64,000 nt of DNA from Hydrogenophaga sp040372165. Lineage in GTDB: Bacteria > Pseudomonadota > Gammaproteobacteria > Burkholderiales > Burkholderiaceae_C. A program made the translations under genes and the position numbers. This document shows positions 36,606 to 47,010 of this stretch, one piece after another. The first letter of the stretch is position 1. Each line of letters starts with the position of its first letter. The stretch lies in NCBI RefSeq assembly GCF_040372165.1, contig NZ_BAABWG010000003.1:186001-250000 (forward strand), read 5' to 3'. The notes below the pieces were generated by a model. That model worked only from the letters and a program-made list of their open reading frames with translations, did not search any database and was not told the DNA's origin.

Positions 36606-38120
36606 ATGCTCATCTCTCCCACAGCCATGCGCCTCGCGCTAGCCACTGGGGTTGTCACCCTCGCTGCGTCAGCGCTCAGCCTGCAGGCTGCAGATCAGCC
36701 AGCGTCCGACAACACCCCCGGCAAGTCGCTGGGCGAGGCCACTGGTGGCAAGACCACTGTCTGGGCCAACGGTCGCAACGCATTTTCGTTCCCTCTGGCC
36801 AATCTGACCGATCCTGAGCGGACGCGTTTCGTCATTGGCAACTCCTTTTTCAAGCGCAACTGGGTTGAAGCCCCGGCGTCCACCACCGCTCGCGATGGTC
36901 TTGGGCCTCACTTCATTGCGCGATCCTGTGGCGGCTGCCATGGCATGGACGGCCGCGGCGAGCCACCGGAGTGGGACAAGACCATTGGTCCCGAGCCCGA
37001 CAAGACGGTCAGTCTTCTGATTCGCCTGTCGCTCCCAGGGAAGCCTGCGGCTCATGCAGGTGTCGTTCCAGAGCCCCGCTATGGCGACCAGTTCAACAAC
37101 GCCGGCATACAGGGCGTACAGCCCGAAGGCCATGTAGAGATCCATCGTTCCAGCATCGAGCGCCAATTCGCCGACGGAACACGGGTGACGCTCTCCAAAC
37201 CTGAATACCGACTCACCAACCTGGCCTATGGCCCGATGCACGAGAACGTGCTCATCAGCCCTCGCATCGCTCCGCATCTGGCCGGACTTGGACTCATCGA
37301 AGCCATCGACGAGCAAGACATCCTGACCAATGCCCGTGAACAATATGCGGCGAACGGGCCGATCAAAGGCATGCCGAACCGCGTGTGGGATGCTTTTGCC
37401 AAGAAGGAAGTCATCGGCCGCTTCGGCTGGAAAGCCAACACCGGCACCATTGCCCATCAAAGCGCCGGCGCTTTTCTGGGGGACATGGGCATCACCACCA
37501 GCGTCTTTCACCAGGAGGCCTGCACGTCTCATCAGACCGATTGTCTGAAGGCACCCCATGGGGGCGGCCGCACCAAGGGCAAGAATGGCATCGTGCCTGC
37601 CCGAGACGCCAAGGCTTCACGCCCGGAGATCGATGACAAAACGCTGGGGGATGTGATCTTCTATACCTCCACGCTCGCCCCTGCTGCCCGCCGCAAACCG
37701 GAAGACCCCCAGGTATTGCGCGGACAGGCGCTTTTCCATCAGGCACAGTGCGCGGTGTGCCACCGTCCCAGCTATCAGACCACTGGCACCCTGTTTCCAC
37801 GCCTGACCAGCCCGGCTGTGAAAAACCAGACCATCTGGCCTTACACGGACTTGCTCCTGCACGACATGGGTGAAGACCTCGCCGATGGCCGACCAGATTT
37901 TCTGGCCAGTGGCCGCCAATGGAAAACGCCGCCTCTGTGGGGTATTGGCCTGATTCGGGCTGTCAACGGACACCAGCGCCTGATGCACGACGGCCGCGCC
38001 AACGGCGTGCTGGAAGCTGTGCTCTGGCATGGTGGTGAAGCCGAGGCATCTCGCCAGATGGTGGAGCAATTCACTGACGCTGATCGCCAGGCCCTCGTGG
38101 CATTCGTGGAGTCGCTGTGA
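36606..38120 (+). CDS. Di-haem oxidoreductase (DUF1111 / thiol oxidoreductase)
   Basis: 504 residues from the ATG at 36606, chosen because it starts a signal peptide (MRLALATGVVTLAASALSLQA); the frame is open to 36465 and other starts (36588, 36627) are possible. Two c-type haem sites CGGCH (about 102) and CAVCH (about 383) are visible with RIAPHLAGLGLIEAI between them. Such proteins are periplasmic cytochrome-c-peroxidase-like electron carriers. It is flanked by two imelysin genes and its stop overlaps the next start by 4 bp. Confidence 0.88.
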   Translation: MLISPTAMRLALATGVVTLAASALSLQAADQPASDNTPGKSLGEATGGKTTVWANGRNAFSFPLANLTDPERTRFVIGNSFFKRNWVEAPASTTARDGLGPHFIARSCGGCHGMDGRGEPPEWDKTIGPEPDKTVSLLIRLSLPGKPAAHAGVVPEPRYGDQFNNAGIQGVQPEGHVEIHRSSIERQFADGTRVTLSKPEYRLTNLAYGPMHENVLISPRIAPHLAGLGLIEAIDEQDILTNAREQYAANGPIKGMPNRVWDAFAKKEVIGRFGWKANTGTIAHQSAGAFLGDMGITTSVFHQEACTSHQTDCLKAPHGGGRTKGKNGIVPARDAKASRPEIDDKTLGDVIFYTSTLAPAARRKPEDPQVLRGQALFHQAQCAVCHRPSYQTTGTLFPRLTSPAVKNQTIWPYTDLLLHDMGEDLADGRPDFLASGRQWKTPPLWGIGLIRAVNGHQRLMHDGRANGVLEAVLWHGGEAEASRQMVEQFTDADRQALVAFVESL

Positions 38121-39271
38121 GCCAGACCAACTTCAGACCTGGCCCTGCGCCGACATCGCAGCGTTTTGTTCGTTCGATATGTTGCGGTGCGCTTCTGCTC
38201 GCGGCGACCATGCTTGCTCCATTGCATGCGCAAACCCGGGAAGCAACGCCCATGCCCTACTACTCCGCCGCGCAAGCGGTCAAGGGCTTGTACGTTCACG
38301 ATCTCCCGATCAGGGCACAAGCCTTTGCGAATGAAGCCCATGAGCTGGTGTCTGCCACACAAGGCTATTGCGCCGGCAAGGTACAAAACCAGGCCTTGCA
38401 AGAGCGATGGGTGACGGCGCTTGAGCTGTGGCAACGGCTGGCAACACCGGCCATCGGCCCTTTGGTGGAACGCCGATCGCAAAGGGCCATCGACTTTTGG
38501 CCCAGCCGAGACAAACTCATTCGGCGTGCTCTGAAAAAGGCTCCCAGAACGCTCCAGGACATGGGCATGGTCGGCACACCGGCCAAGGGCTTCGGCGGTT
38601 TTGAGCGGCTTCTCGCGCCAGCTGGCGATGCAGGTGCGGACTGGCCCAGCCTGCCATTGCGCGGCTCGGCCTGCAGCTACCTTCTGATGGTGGCCAAGGA
38701 CATCGACCGGGAGGGCTCCGCCCTGCTGGAACGTTCCAACGCCATGGCTGCAAAGGACTGGTCGGATGCGGAGGAAGACGTCTCCCGTCTGTTTGCGGAG
38801 TGGGTCAATCAATGGCTGGGTGGGCTGGAGCGCTTGCGCTGGGCCTACATTGGCAAGCCGCTGGCACAGGCTGAGACCGCGCGTGAAGTCAATCCAGGGG
38901 CACCGCTTTCCCTTGCCCGATTCAACTGGGCGCACAACGTGCGGGACTGGCGAGCACAATGGGCGAGCCTTTCGGCGATGGCGGTTCTCTCTGATGCACA
39001 GCGTTTGATTCCGCCGACCGGCGACGATGGCGTACCGCCAATCGAGGCCCTTCTGCTCGGCAAGGGTTACATCGATCTGGCCGGCCGATGGCATTCTGCC
39101 GTCGCCCGGGTGTCTTCGTTGGTGACGGACCTGGACACCAGCCAACCCGCTTCACATGAGAAGCTCAAGACACTGACCGATGCCATGCAGGCGGTCGCCA
39201 ACTTGTACCAGGATGAAGTCGCTTCGGCCCTGGATGTCCCATTGGGTTTTTCGGATGCCGACGGTGACTGA
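38117..39271 (+). CDS. Second imelysin-family protein
   Basis: 384 residues from GTG at 38117, overlapping the di-haem gene (GTGA). A signal peptide is present (cleavage near LHA-QTR, about 39). The GFGGFERLLAP segment (about 155-165) replaces the GxHxxE motif of the first imelysin with G-F-E, and WVTALELWQRL and NQWLGGLERLRWAYIG are imelysin-like. The protein is diverged from the first imelysin, and the loss of the histidine suggests a changed metal site. It is translationally coupled to both neighbours. Confidence 0.82.
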   Translation: MSQTNFRPGPAPTSQRFVRSICCGALLLAATMLAPLHAQTREATPMPYYSAAQAVKGLYVHDLPIRAQAFANEAHELVSATQGYCAGKVQNQALQERWVTALELWQRLATPAIGPLVERRSQRAIDFWPSRDKLIRRALKKAPRTLQDMGMVGTPAKGFGGFERLLAPAGDAGADWPSLPLRGSACSYLLMVAKDIDREGSALLERSNAMAAKDWSDAEEDVSRLFAEWVNQWLGGLERLRWAYIGKPLAQAETAREVNPGAPLSLARFNWAHNVRDWRAQWASLSAMAVLSDAQRLIPPTGDDGVPPIEALLLGKGYIDLAGRWHSAVARVSSLVTDLDTSQPASHEKLKTLTDAMQAVANLYQDEVASALDVPLGFSDADGD

Positions 39272-40430
39272 GAAATTGGGCATTTCCCGTCGCACGTTCA
39301 CGCGGCTTTGTGCCGCCAGGTCCTTGGCGCTTGTTGGAGCAGCCCATGCTTGGGGGGGGCCGCCGGCTGTCGAAGCCGGGCAAGGCGTCTGGCTCGCCGC
39401 CACATGGCAGCTCGGACCGCACTGGTTTGCTGGCGTGATGGGCTGGGACGCTGGCGCGCCCGACAAAAAGGCAGTGGTGCGCGCTCAGCTACGGCTCCCA
39501 TCAAGAGCCCATGGAGTACATGTCGAGCAGGATGGCAGCATTCTGGTGGCCGCGCGCCGGCCTGGCGACTGGTTGTTGCGGTGGAATCCATCGAGAGCGG
39601 ACGATACTGCGCAGTGGTTCTGGATCGATGATGATCATCGTTTCACTGGTCACGTGCTCGGCTCGGATGATGGCAACATCTGGACGACCGAGACCCGGCT
39701 GGAAGACGCACGGGGCCTGGTCTCTCGTCGCGACCCACACACCTTCGAACGCCTTCAAAGCTGGCCAACCGGAGGCTTCGATCCGCACATGATGTTGCGG
39801 CTTCCGGTGGCGCTTGGCGCTCTGCCTGCCGGAACACTGCTGGTGGCCAATGGCGGCATTCCGACCCTCGCCGAGACTGGCCGGCTCAAGCGCGACCTGG
39901 ATCGGATGGATGCTTCTCTCGCTGCCTTCCATGGCAGCACCGGCGAAGCGTTGGGGAGGTGGACATTGGGCGACCCTCGCCTGAGTATCCGGCATCTGAG
40001 TTTCGACTCACAGAGCCAACAGGTCGGGACCGGATTGCAGGCCCAGCATGACGCCGATTCACTTCGGCTCGCCGCTCCAGTGCTTGCGCTGTTTGACGGT
40101 TGGTCGTTGCGTACCGCCACAGGGCAGCCCGGTCTGGACGGGTATGGTGGCGACCTGTGCGCGCGGCCGGGCGGTGGCTTTCTGGTTGGTTGTCCGAAAT
40201 CCAATCAATTGGCGGCTTTTGACGCTGAGGGTCGTTGGCTGGAGCAGTGGCCCATGGCGTCTGCGTGCGCCGTCGATCAACGCGACGGTCGCTGGTGGGC
40301 GGGCGGTGAGAATGCGGTATTTCATGGCGTTGATGCCAGTTCCGGCCTCTCCCGGCGAGTCAGCGACCAAAGCGGCTCAGCTACGTCAGTGCGTTTGGAC
40401 AACCACTGGCGCCTGTGGTCGACCGCTTGA
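39255..40430 (+). CDS. DUF1513 protein with Tat-type signal
   Basis: 391 residues from the ATG at 39255, overlapping the previous gene by 17 bp. The N-terminus has a twin-arginine pattern ISRRTFTRL followed by a hydrophobic stretch ending AHAWG, so folded export is likely. The rest resembles a beta-propeller of the DUF1513 family (HGVHVEQDGSILVAARRPGD, GSDDGNIWTTET, FDPHMMLRLP). It closes the imelysin/di-haem operon. A role in periplasmic iron handling is inferred from context only. Confidence 0.85.
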   Translation: MPTVTEKLGISRRTFTRLCAARSLALVGAAHAWGGPPAVEAGQGVWLAATWQLGPHWFAGVMGWDAGAPDKKAVVRAQLRLPSRAHGVHVEQDGSILVAARRPGDWLLRWNPSRADDTAQWFWIDDDHRFTGHVLGSDDGNIWTTETRLEDARGLVSRRDPHTFERLQSWPTGGFDPHMMLRLPVALGALPAGTLLVANGGIPTLAETGRLKRDLDRMDASLAAFHGSTGEALGRWTLGDPRLSIRHLSFDSQSQQVGTGLQAQHDADSLRLAAPVLALFDGWSLRTATGQPGLDGYGGDLCARPGGGFLVGCPKSNQLAAFDAEGRWLEQWPMASACAVDQRDGRWWAGGENAVFHGVDASSGLSRRVSDQSGSATSVRLDNHWRLWSTA

Positions 40431-40514
40431 TGCGGGTTGAGCAGCGTTGGCTGGCGTGGCGGCACACAAGCCGCGTCTCTCGTCACACGGTGAAGCGGTC
40501 CTTCACTCGTGCAG

Positions 40515-40976
40515 TCATTCGGAATGGTGCGACTCGGGGGTAGACGAGGCGGCAGTCACATGGCACGCGTCGCCCGTTCGGCTGCAGTTTCCGTCTGCCT
40601 CCAGCCAGGGATGCGCATGCCCGGCACATCCCGTCTGGCAGATGACTTGTTGGGCGGCTTGAGATTGGCGTGGCAGCGGCACCCGTGCGCGTGCTGGCGC
40701 GGTGGCTGAACGTTGCGGCACGGCTTGACCGAGGTTCCAGTACACCGCCGTTCGGATGATGAGCAGCTCCGCTCGCAGGCGCATGGCTTCTGCGTCAGCC
40801 GCGTCTGCCCTTTGCCTGAGTCGCTCAAATTGTGCGGTGACCTGGTGCTGAATGTTGCCCAGGTGCCTGACCAATGCAATGTGCTCGGCTTTGAGTTGTA
40901 CAGCTCTTTCCTGCGATGCTTTGCGCTTGTCCTGCGTTGGCATGGTCCCTGGCGCGATGTTGAGCAATGATTTCAC
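40515..40976 (-). CDS. Small coiled-coil protein with a DUF2325-like Cys/His C-terminus
   Basis: 153 residues from GTG at 40974-40976; AGGAG is 6 bp upstream. Residues 15-80 form a likely coiled coil rich in Gln, Arg, Glu and Ala. The segment VICQTGCAGHAHPWLEADGN ... CSRTGDAC (about 111-138) has four Cys and two His and resembles, from memory, the C-terminal part of DUF2325 proteins, without their usual preceding VGGR-type region. It could be a remnant or a distinct metal-binding protein. It is the second gene after a Fur-box-like site in the 41.5 kb region. Confidence 0.6.
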   Translation of the reverse strand: MKSLLNIAPGTMPTQDKRKASQERAVQLKAEHIALVRHLGNIQHQVTAQFERLRQRADAADAEAMRLRAELLIIRTAVYWNLGQAVPQRSATAPARARVPLPRQSQAAQQVICQTGCAGHAHPWLEADGNCSRTGDACHVTAASSTPESHHSE

Positions 40977-41018
40977 ATTCGACTCCTGACGTTGACCTGG
41001 GCGAAAGGGGGCTGTTGT

Positions 41019-41348
41019 TCAATGAACGCTCTCTGGTGCCTGATGCCATAGTGGCGTCTGCTGCCTTGCCAGGGTATCGGACTTGCCTGACTCAGCCACC
41101 AGTTGCCATCGTGTGCGCAAGTTGGACAGCATGGTGCGCATTTGAGGCGTGATGTCCGGATGATTGGCGAGGAAGAACAGGTTCGAGATGAGTTTGCGGA
41201 CCATGAGCTGCCGGTTGGGGCACGACTCCGCGCTCTGTGCGTAACCAGTCATCAATGCAAAGGTTCCCGCCATCAAAGCCTCGGTCGAAGGGAGAAGGTA
41301 CTCCTCTTCGTCGTGGCCGCCTTGTCCTGATTGGGTGCTGGAATTCAT
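41019..41348 (-). CDS. Conserved-looking small protein of unknown function, Fur-linked
   Basis: 109 residues from the ATG at 41346-41348, with GGAG 7-8 bp upstream; the frame is open further to 41429 but lacks a site there. The sequence is mainly helical (EEYLLPSTEALMAGTFALM, RQLMVRKLISNLFFLAN) with no signal peptide. I do not recognise the family. A Fur-box-like palindrome and a TATAAT lie about 130-150 bp upstream on the same strand, and the coiled-coil gene follows by 42 bp, so an iron-repressed two-gene operon is likely. Confidence 0.65.
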   Translation of the reverse strand: MNSSTQSGQGGHDEEEYLLPSTEALMAGTFALMTGYAQSAESCPNRQLMVRKLISNLFFLANHPDITPQMRTMLSNLRTRWQLVAESGKSDTLARQQTPLWHQAPESVH

Positions 41349-41477
41349 GGGGTTCTCCAGTTCGGCGCGGATCACGCCGGAAAAAAGATACGGACCAGGA
41401 GCAAAAGGGCTCTCCCGGCATGCAGGCATTTGGCTGGCCCCCGTCCCAAAGGACCGAAGTGGGTTGGCTACGGACGA

Positions 41478-41499
41478 ATTATATGCGAATGATTCGTAT
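41478..41499. promoter_or_regulatory. Fur box between the unknown two-gene operon and bfr
   Basis: ATGCGAATGATTCGTAT (41483-41499) is a 7-3-7 inverted repeat matching Fur boxes. On the minus strand TATAAT (41478-41483) overlaps its edge, pointing to control of the minus-strand genes; bfr starts 97 bp away on the other side and could share it. Confidence 0.7.
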
Positions 41500-41595
41500 T
41501 TAGGAGAATTTTGGGTGACTTATTTGCAAGCTTCTGTTCCGAGTCAGGCACACTGAAGCCTGGAACCCGTTTTTTCTTCACGAGAGGTATTACCC

Positions 41596-42072
41596 ATGAA
41601 AGGCGACCCACAGGTCATTTCCCATTTGCAAGCGCAGCTCAAGAACGAACTGACCGCCATCAACCAGTACTTCGTCCACTACCGCATGCTCAAGAACTGG
41701 GGTCTGGACAAGCTGGCCAAGAAGGAATACGACGAGTCCATCGGAGAGATGAAGCATGCTGACTGGCTGATGGATCGCATCTTCATGCTCGATGGCCTGC
41801 CGAACCTGCAGGACCTGGGCAAGCTCGGCATTGGTGAGACCGTGCCCGAGATCCTGAACAGCGATCTCGCATTGGAGAAAGGCGCGCAGGCTACCATCAA
41901 GGAAGGCATCGCCCACTGCGAAACTGCACGCGACTATGTCTCACGTGACCTGCTGCTCAAGATTCTGGATGACACCGAGGAGCACATCGATTTCCTCGAG
42001 ACCCAGATCGACCTGATCGACAAAGTCGGCCTGCAGAACTACCAGCAGAGCATGACGGGCGACCTCAGCTAA
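41596..42072 (+). CDS. bfr: Bacterioferritin
   Basis: 158 residues, typical length, starting MKGDPQVISHLQAQL. Ferroxidase ligands are visible: ELTAINQYFVHYRM (Glu18), YDESIGEMKHADWLMDRI (Glu51, His54), and EEHIDFLETQ (Glu127, His130); the haem-binding Met52 is in the EMKHAD motif. Twenty-four subunits store iron as a ferric mineral. GAGAGG precedes the ATG. The associated ferredoxin gene bfd follows by 137 bp, and the Fur box at 41483 lies upstream. Confidence 0.97.
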   Translation: MKGDPQVISHLQAQLKNELTAINQYFVHYRMLKNWGLDKLAKKEYDESIGEMKHADWLMDRIFMLDGLPNLQDLGKLGIGETVPEILNSDLALEKGAQATIKEGIAHCETARDYVSRDLLLKILDDTEEHIDFLETQIDLIDKVGLQNYQQSMTGDLS

Positions 42073-42145
42073 GCCCTGTTGGCTGGCGCCAGCCCCGCCC
42101 CGGCACACCGTTTGTCAGGAACACTGCCGAGGGTGGGGTTTTCAG

Positions 42146-42176
42146 TTGCCAACGCGAATACGAGTGGTTATCATTT
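42146..42176 (+). promoter_or_regulatory. Putative promoter/Fur site ahead of bfd
   Basis: TTGCCA (42146-42151) and TTATCA (42168-42173) are 16 bp apart. AATACGAGTGGTTATCATT (42157-42175) resembles a Fur box, but its symmetry is only partial. Confidence 0.42.
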
Positions 42177-42209
42177 GGCTCATTAACCACTTTGAGGTCA
42201 GGTGTCACC

Positions 42210-42437
42210 ATGATTGTCTGTGTCTGCCATCGCGTGAACGATCACACCATCGCACGTGCGGCTCGAATGGGCATGGACTTTGACGACCTGCAGCTGGAAT
42301 ACGGCGTGGCCACCCAGTGCGGCAAATGTGAAGGGTGTGCTCGCAGTATCTGGTCCGAGTGCGCGGCGTCCCAGAGCCTCGCGCACATCCGCAACGCCGT
42401 TCTCCCGCGCGAACCCAAGTCCTCTCAGCCAGCCTGA
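42210..42437 (+). CDS. bfd: Bacterioferritin-associated ferredoxin
   Basis: 75 residues from MIVCVCHRVNDHT, the ATG at 42210 with AGGT upstream. The 2Fe-2S ligands follow the Bfd pattern CVC ... CGKCEGC, in a BFD-like fold. It reduces iron stored in bacterioferritin to mobilise it, so it works with bfr just upstream. The C-terminal ten residues (LPREPKSSQPA) extend slightly past the usual fold. Iron-starvation induction is expected, and a weak Fur-like site lies upstream. Confidence 0.93.
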   Translation: MIVCVCHRVNDHTIARAARMGMDFDDLQLEYGVATQCGKCEGCARSIWSECAASQSLAHIRNAVLPREPKSSQPA

Positions 42438-42440
42438 GAG

Positions 42441-42500
42441 CACCGCGAGAAAGCGGTGCCCCCATTGCCCTCCACGCTCCACTCCGGAGCGTTTTTTTTT
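42441..42500 (+). terminator. Tandem hairpins and Rho-independent terminator after bfd
   Basis: A first hairpin CACCGC-GAGAAA-GCGGTG (42441-42458) is followed by CGCTCC-ACTCC-GGAGCG (42475-42491) with nine T residues. The T run continues into TTTTGCCTGCGGCGC, a motif repeated elsewhere in the window. Confidence 0.88.
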
Positions 42501-42621
42501 GCCTGCGGCGCTCTCCAGCTCCACAATGACCAAAGGGATTGTGGTTACCCACATGTACGCGGACGCCTGCGCAAACTATAATGCGCAACTGCGTTTCATA
42601 TCATAGAAGCAGGAGACTGGC

Positions 42622-44943
<2,322 letters not shown>

Positions 44944-44960
44944 CAAGCACTAACTCAAAC

Positions 44961-44996
44961 ACGCCTTGATTCACCCCCCACCTACGCCTTGATTCA
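44961..44996 (+). repeat. Short direct repeat downstream of maeB
   Basis: ACGCCTTGATTCA occurs at 44961-44973 and again at 44984-44996, 23 bp apart. No clear terminator hairpin is seen with it, although a T7 run follows near 45010. Confidence 0.75.
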
Positions 44997-45145
44997 ATCC
45001 AAATGCTTGCTTTTTTTGCTCGCTTGATGCACACTTGCAGGCTTGGATTTCAGGGTTTTCCCGCCCGTCTGATCTAACCGGAGCCAAACCACCCGGAAAA
45101 TGACAGCCGGGGGAGGAAAACCGGTACCAGGAGCAGGGTTTTCTC

Positions 45146-45619
45146 ATGGGTCTGAAGCAGATCCGAACGGGATTCTGGGGGAGGAACAGTGCCAGATCGC
45201 TGGCTGCAGCAGCAGCCCTTCTGGTGGCCTACGGCATCAATCAATGGATGCCTTCCAATGCGCCACCGGTTGCGCCTGATCACCAGCAGGCGCAGGTCGG
45301 CACCACTTCTGAACAGAACGCGTCGTCAGTCGCTTCTATTCCGGTTGCGAGCCTGCCCGTCCAGGGGCGAACGGTGATGGATCAAATCCGCCAGGGTGGA
45401 CCATTCCGCTACGACAAGGACGGCAGTGTTTTCGGCAACCGTGAACGCTTGCTGCCACGAGCAACACGCGGTTACTACCGCGAGTACACCGTCACCACGC
45501 CGGGATTGAACCATCGTGGTGCCAGACGGATCGTATGTGGCGGAGAGCGGCCGAGAAACCCTGAGGCCTGCTACTACACGGAAGACCATTACGCCAGCTT
45601 CCGGCTGATCGAACAGTGA
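45146..45619 (+). CDS. Secreted guanyl-specific ribonuclease (barnase/RNase Sa-like)
   Basis: 157 residues. An N-terminal hydrophobic segment (about 18-33, ARSLAAAAALLVAYG) suggests export, followed by a low-complexity linker. The last 85 residues form a microbial RNase N1/T1 domain: GPFRYDKDGSVFGNRERLLP, GYYREYTVTTPG (catalytic Glu) and a final HYASFRLIE (catalytic His), in the order of RNase Sa and barnase. A barstar-family gene follows 66 bp downstream, which supports the assignment. Whether it is a toxin or a nutritional RNase is not shown. Confidence 0.88.
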   Translation: MGLKQIRTGFWGRNSARSLAAAAALLVAYGINQWMPSNAPPVAPDHQQAQVGTTSEQNASSVASIPVASLPVQGRTVMDQIRQGGPFRYDKDGSVFGNRERLLPRATRGYYREYTVTTPGLNHRGARRIVCGGERPRNPEACYYTEDHYASFRLIEQ

Positions 45620-45685
45620 GCCGGCCGTGATGGTCTGCCAGACACAGACAGAATTATTAACTTGACTTTGGAAAGAGACGCGGAG

Positions 45686-46231
45686 ATGGACACGCCACTT
45701 CGTAACGTTCGCACCAACATTGTTCAGTCGATTCGTGCCCACAGCGTGCAGGATCTGCAGGTTGCCGCTGAACAACTGGGGCACCACTTCCTGTACGCCA
45801 ACCTGGCCCAGGCCACCAGCAAACAGGACGTGCTGGAACTCATCGCATCGCAATACACCCTGCCGGCCCACTTCGGCAAGAATTTCGACGCCCTCTACGA
45901 CTGCATGACCGACATGGTCAACAAGTCTGGCCCGCAGACCGGCTTCATCGTCGTGCTCGAGCACATTCCTGCCCACGGCAAGTTCGACAAGGAAGCTCGG
46001 GAGCAGCTGCTCGACATCTTCCGGGATGCCTCCGACTACTGGGGTGACCGCAAGATTCCGTTCCGCTGCTTCTACTCCTTCTCGGTGGCCCGCGCCCCAA
46101 AGGGTGAAGAGCCCATTGAAGTGGTTCCGACAGAAGACCCCATGCCCACGGACAAAATCCTGGACGTCACGCCTCAGGCCTTGCGCATGAGCAGCCCGTT
46201 CAACTCGGGTTACTGGCTCACGGCAGCTTGA
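45686..46231 (+). CDS. Barstar-family ribonuclease inhibitor
   Basis: 181 residues from the ATG at 45686; GGAAAGAGA lies upstream, and a TTG at 45662 is the alternative. The barstar fold core is indicated by LPAHFGKNFDALYDCMTDM (about 66-84), the region that includes the acidic inhibitory helix of Bacillus barstar. It should neutralise the upstream RNase in the cytoplasm. The protein is roughly twice as long as classical barstar (about 90 residues), with extra N-terminal and C-terminal segments. A strong terminator follows about 100 bp later. Confidence 0.88.
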   Translation: MDTPLRNVRTNIVQSIRAHSVQDLQVAAEQLGHHFLYANLAQATSKQDVLELIASQYTLPAHFGKNFDALYDCMTDMVNKSGPQTGFIVVLEHIPAHGKFDKEAREQLLDIFRDASDYWGDRKIPFRCFYSFSVARAPKGEEPIEVVPTEDPMPTDKILDVTPQALRMSSPFNSGYWLTAA

Positions 46232-46259
46232 CAAGACGCCCCCTGCGGCGCCACGCGCC

Positions 46260-46313
46260 GTCCCCCACTGGGGGACGTTGCGTACGGGCCGGGGAACCCG
46301 GACCCGTCGCAAC
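46260..46313 (+). repeat. Two perfect or near-perfect palindromes after the barstar gene
   Basis: GTCCCCCACTGGGGGAC (46260-46276) is immediately followed by a long hairpin GTTGCGTACGGGCCGGG ... CCCGGACCCGTCGCAAC (46277-46313). Confidence 0.8.
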
Positions 46314-46327
46314 CTGGGATTTGCTGC

Positions 46328-46350
46328 GCCCCTCACTTGAGGGGCTTTTT
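46328..46350 (+). terminator. Rho-independent terminator of the RNase-barstar transcript
   Basis: GCCCCT-CACTTG-AGGGGC followed by TTTTT. Confidence 0.85.
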
Positions 46351-46405
46351 GCTTTTGACAGGTCGCTTTTTGCCTGCGGCGCTGTCTTGCGACGACCTCG
46401 CCCTT

Positions 46406-46928
46406 CCCCCCTATCCCCCCAACCCCCTTTCCAACCCACCGGGCGGAAAGGGGGAGCTCTCATTTGGCTTCTGGTCGCCGACTCGGCTTCTACGGCTCGA
46501 TGCGTCGCCACCGTGGTTTGGGGTACATGCACTTCTCTGAGGCTGTCGTAGGAACCTCGGCGTTGGTCTTCGCTCCCACGGCGCTTAGCTGGCTTTGCCG
46601 CTTTGCGGCTTGTCAGTTGGGCGCTTGTCTCGCGCACACAATTCCGCTGAGTTCAGCGTGCCTCGCTTGCAACCGGTCAAAAACCAGCGCAGCGGCAACG
46701 GTGGCAAGCTGCCGTGGACGCACCATGAGCTGGCGAGGCTCCTACGACAGCGTAGTTCACCCAAAGCCGCCTCAGGTGAGGCGGCGCCGTCAGCCCGAGG
46801 GTGCGGCGGATCCGGGTTTCCCGGTCCGCTTCGCGCCGCCCCCTTGAGGGGGACGCGCAAAGCGCGGCGGGGGTGCTTCTCTCTATCGCCCCGGCGGGGG
46901 TGGAAAGGGGCGGGGGGGATAGGGGGGG
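46406..46928 (+). repeat. Long intergenic palindromic element, copy 3 (about 523 bp)
   Basis: It has the same ends as copies 1 and 2 (CCCCCCTATCCCCCCAACCC left; GGGGGGGATAGGGGGG right), the same orientation and a full internal layout: hairpin 46581-46624, CCGCCTCA-GG-TGAGGCGG (46768-46785) and the palindromic block 46800-46876. The central 46630-46760 is the most diverged part relative to copy 1. It fills the gap between convergent barstar and rsmA, where I see no gene from 46351 to 47010. Confidence 0.9.
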
Positions 46929-47010
46929 ACAGAAGAAGTTGGAAAGAAGGAAAGAGCCTCAACGCTAAAGGCTACTTTCAATCACTGCAAAGCAATAGGA
47001 AAAGCGAACC

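Noticed and set aside
44961..44996. Direct repeats after maeB as target-site duplication of an insertion
   Set aside because: Only 10 bp separate the two 13-bp copies; no mobile element lies between them.
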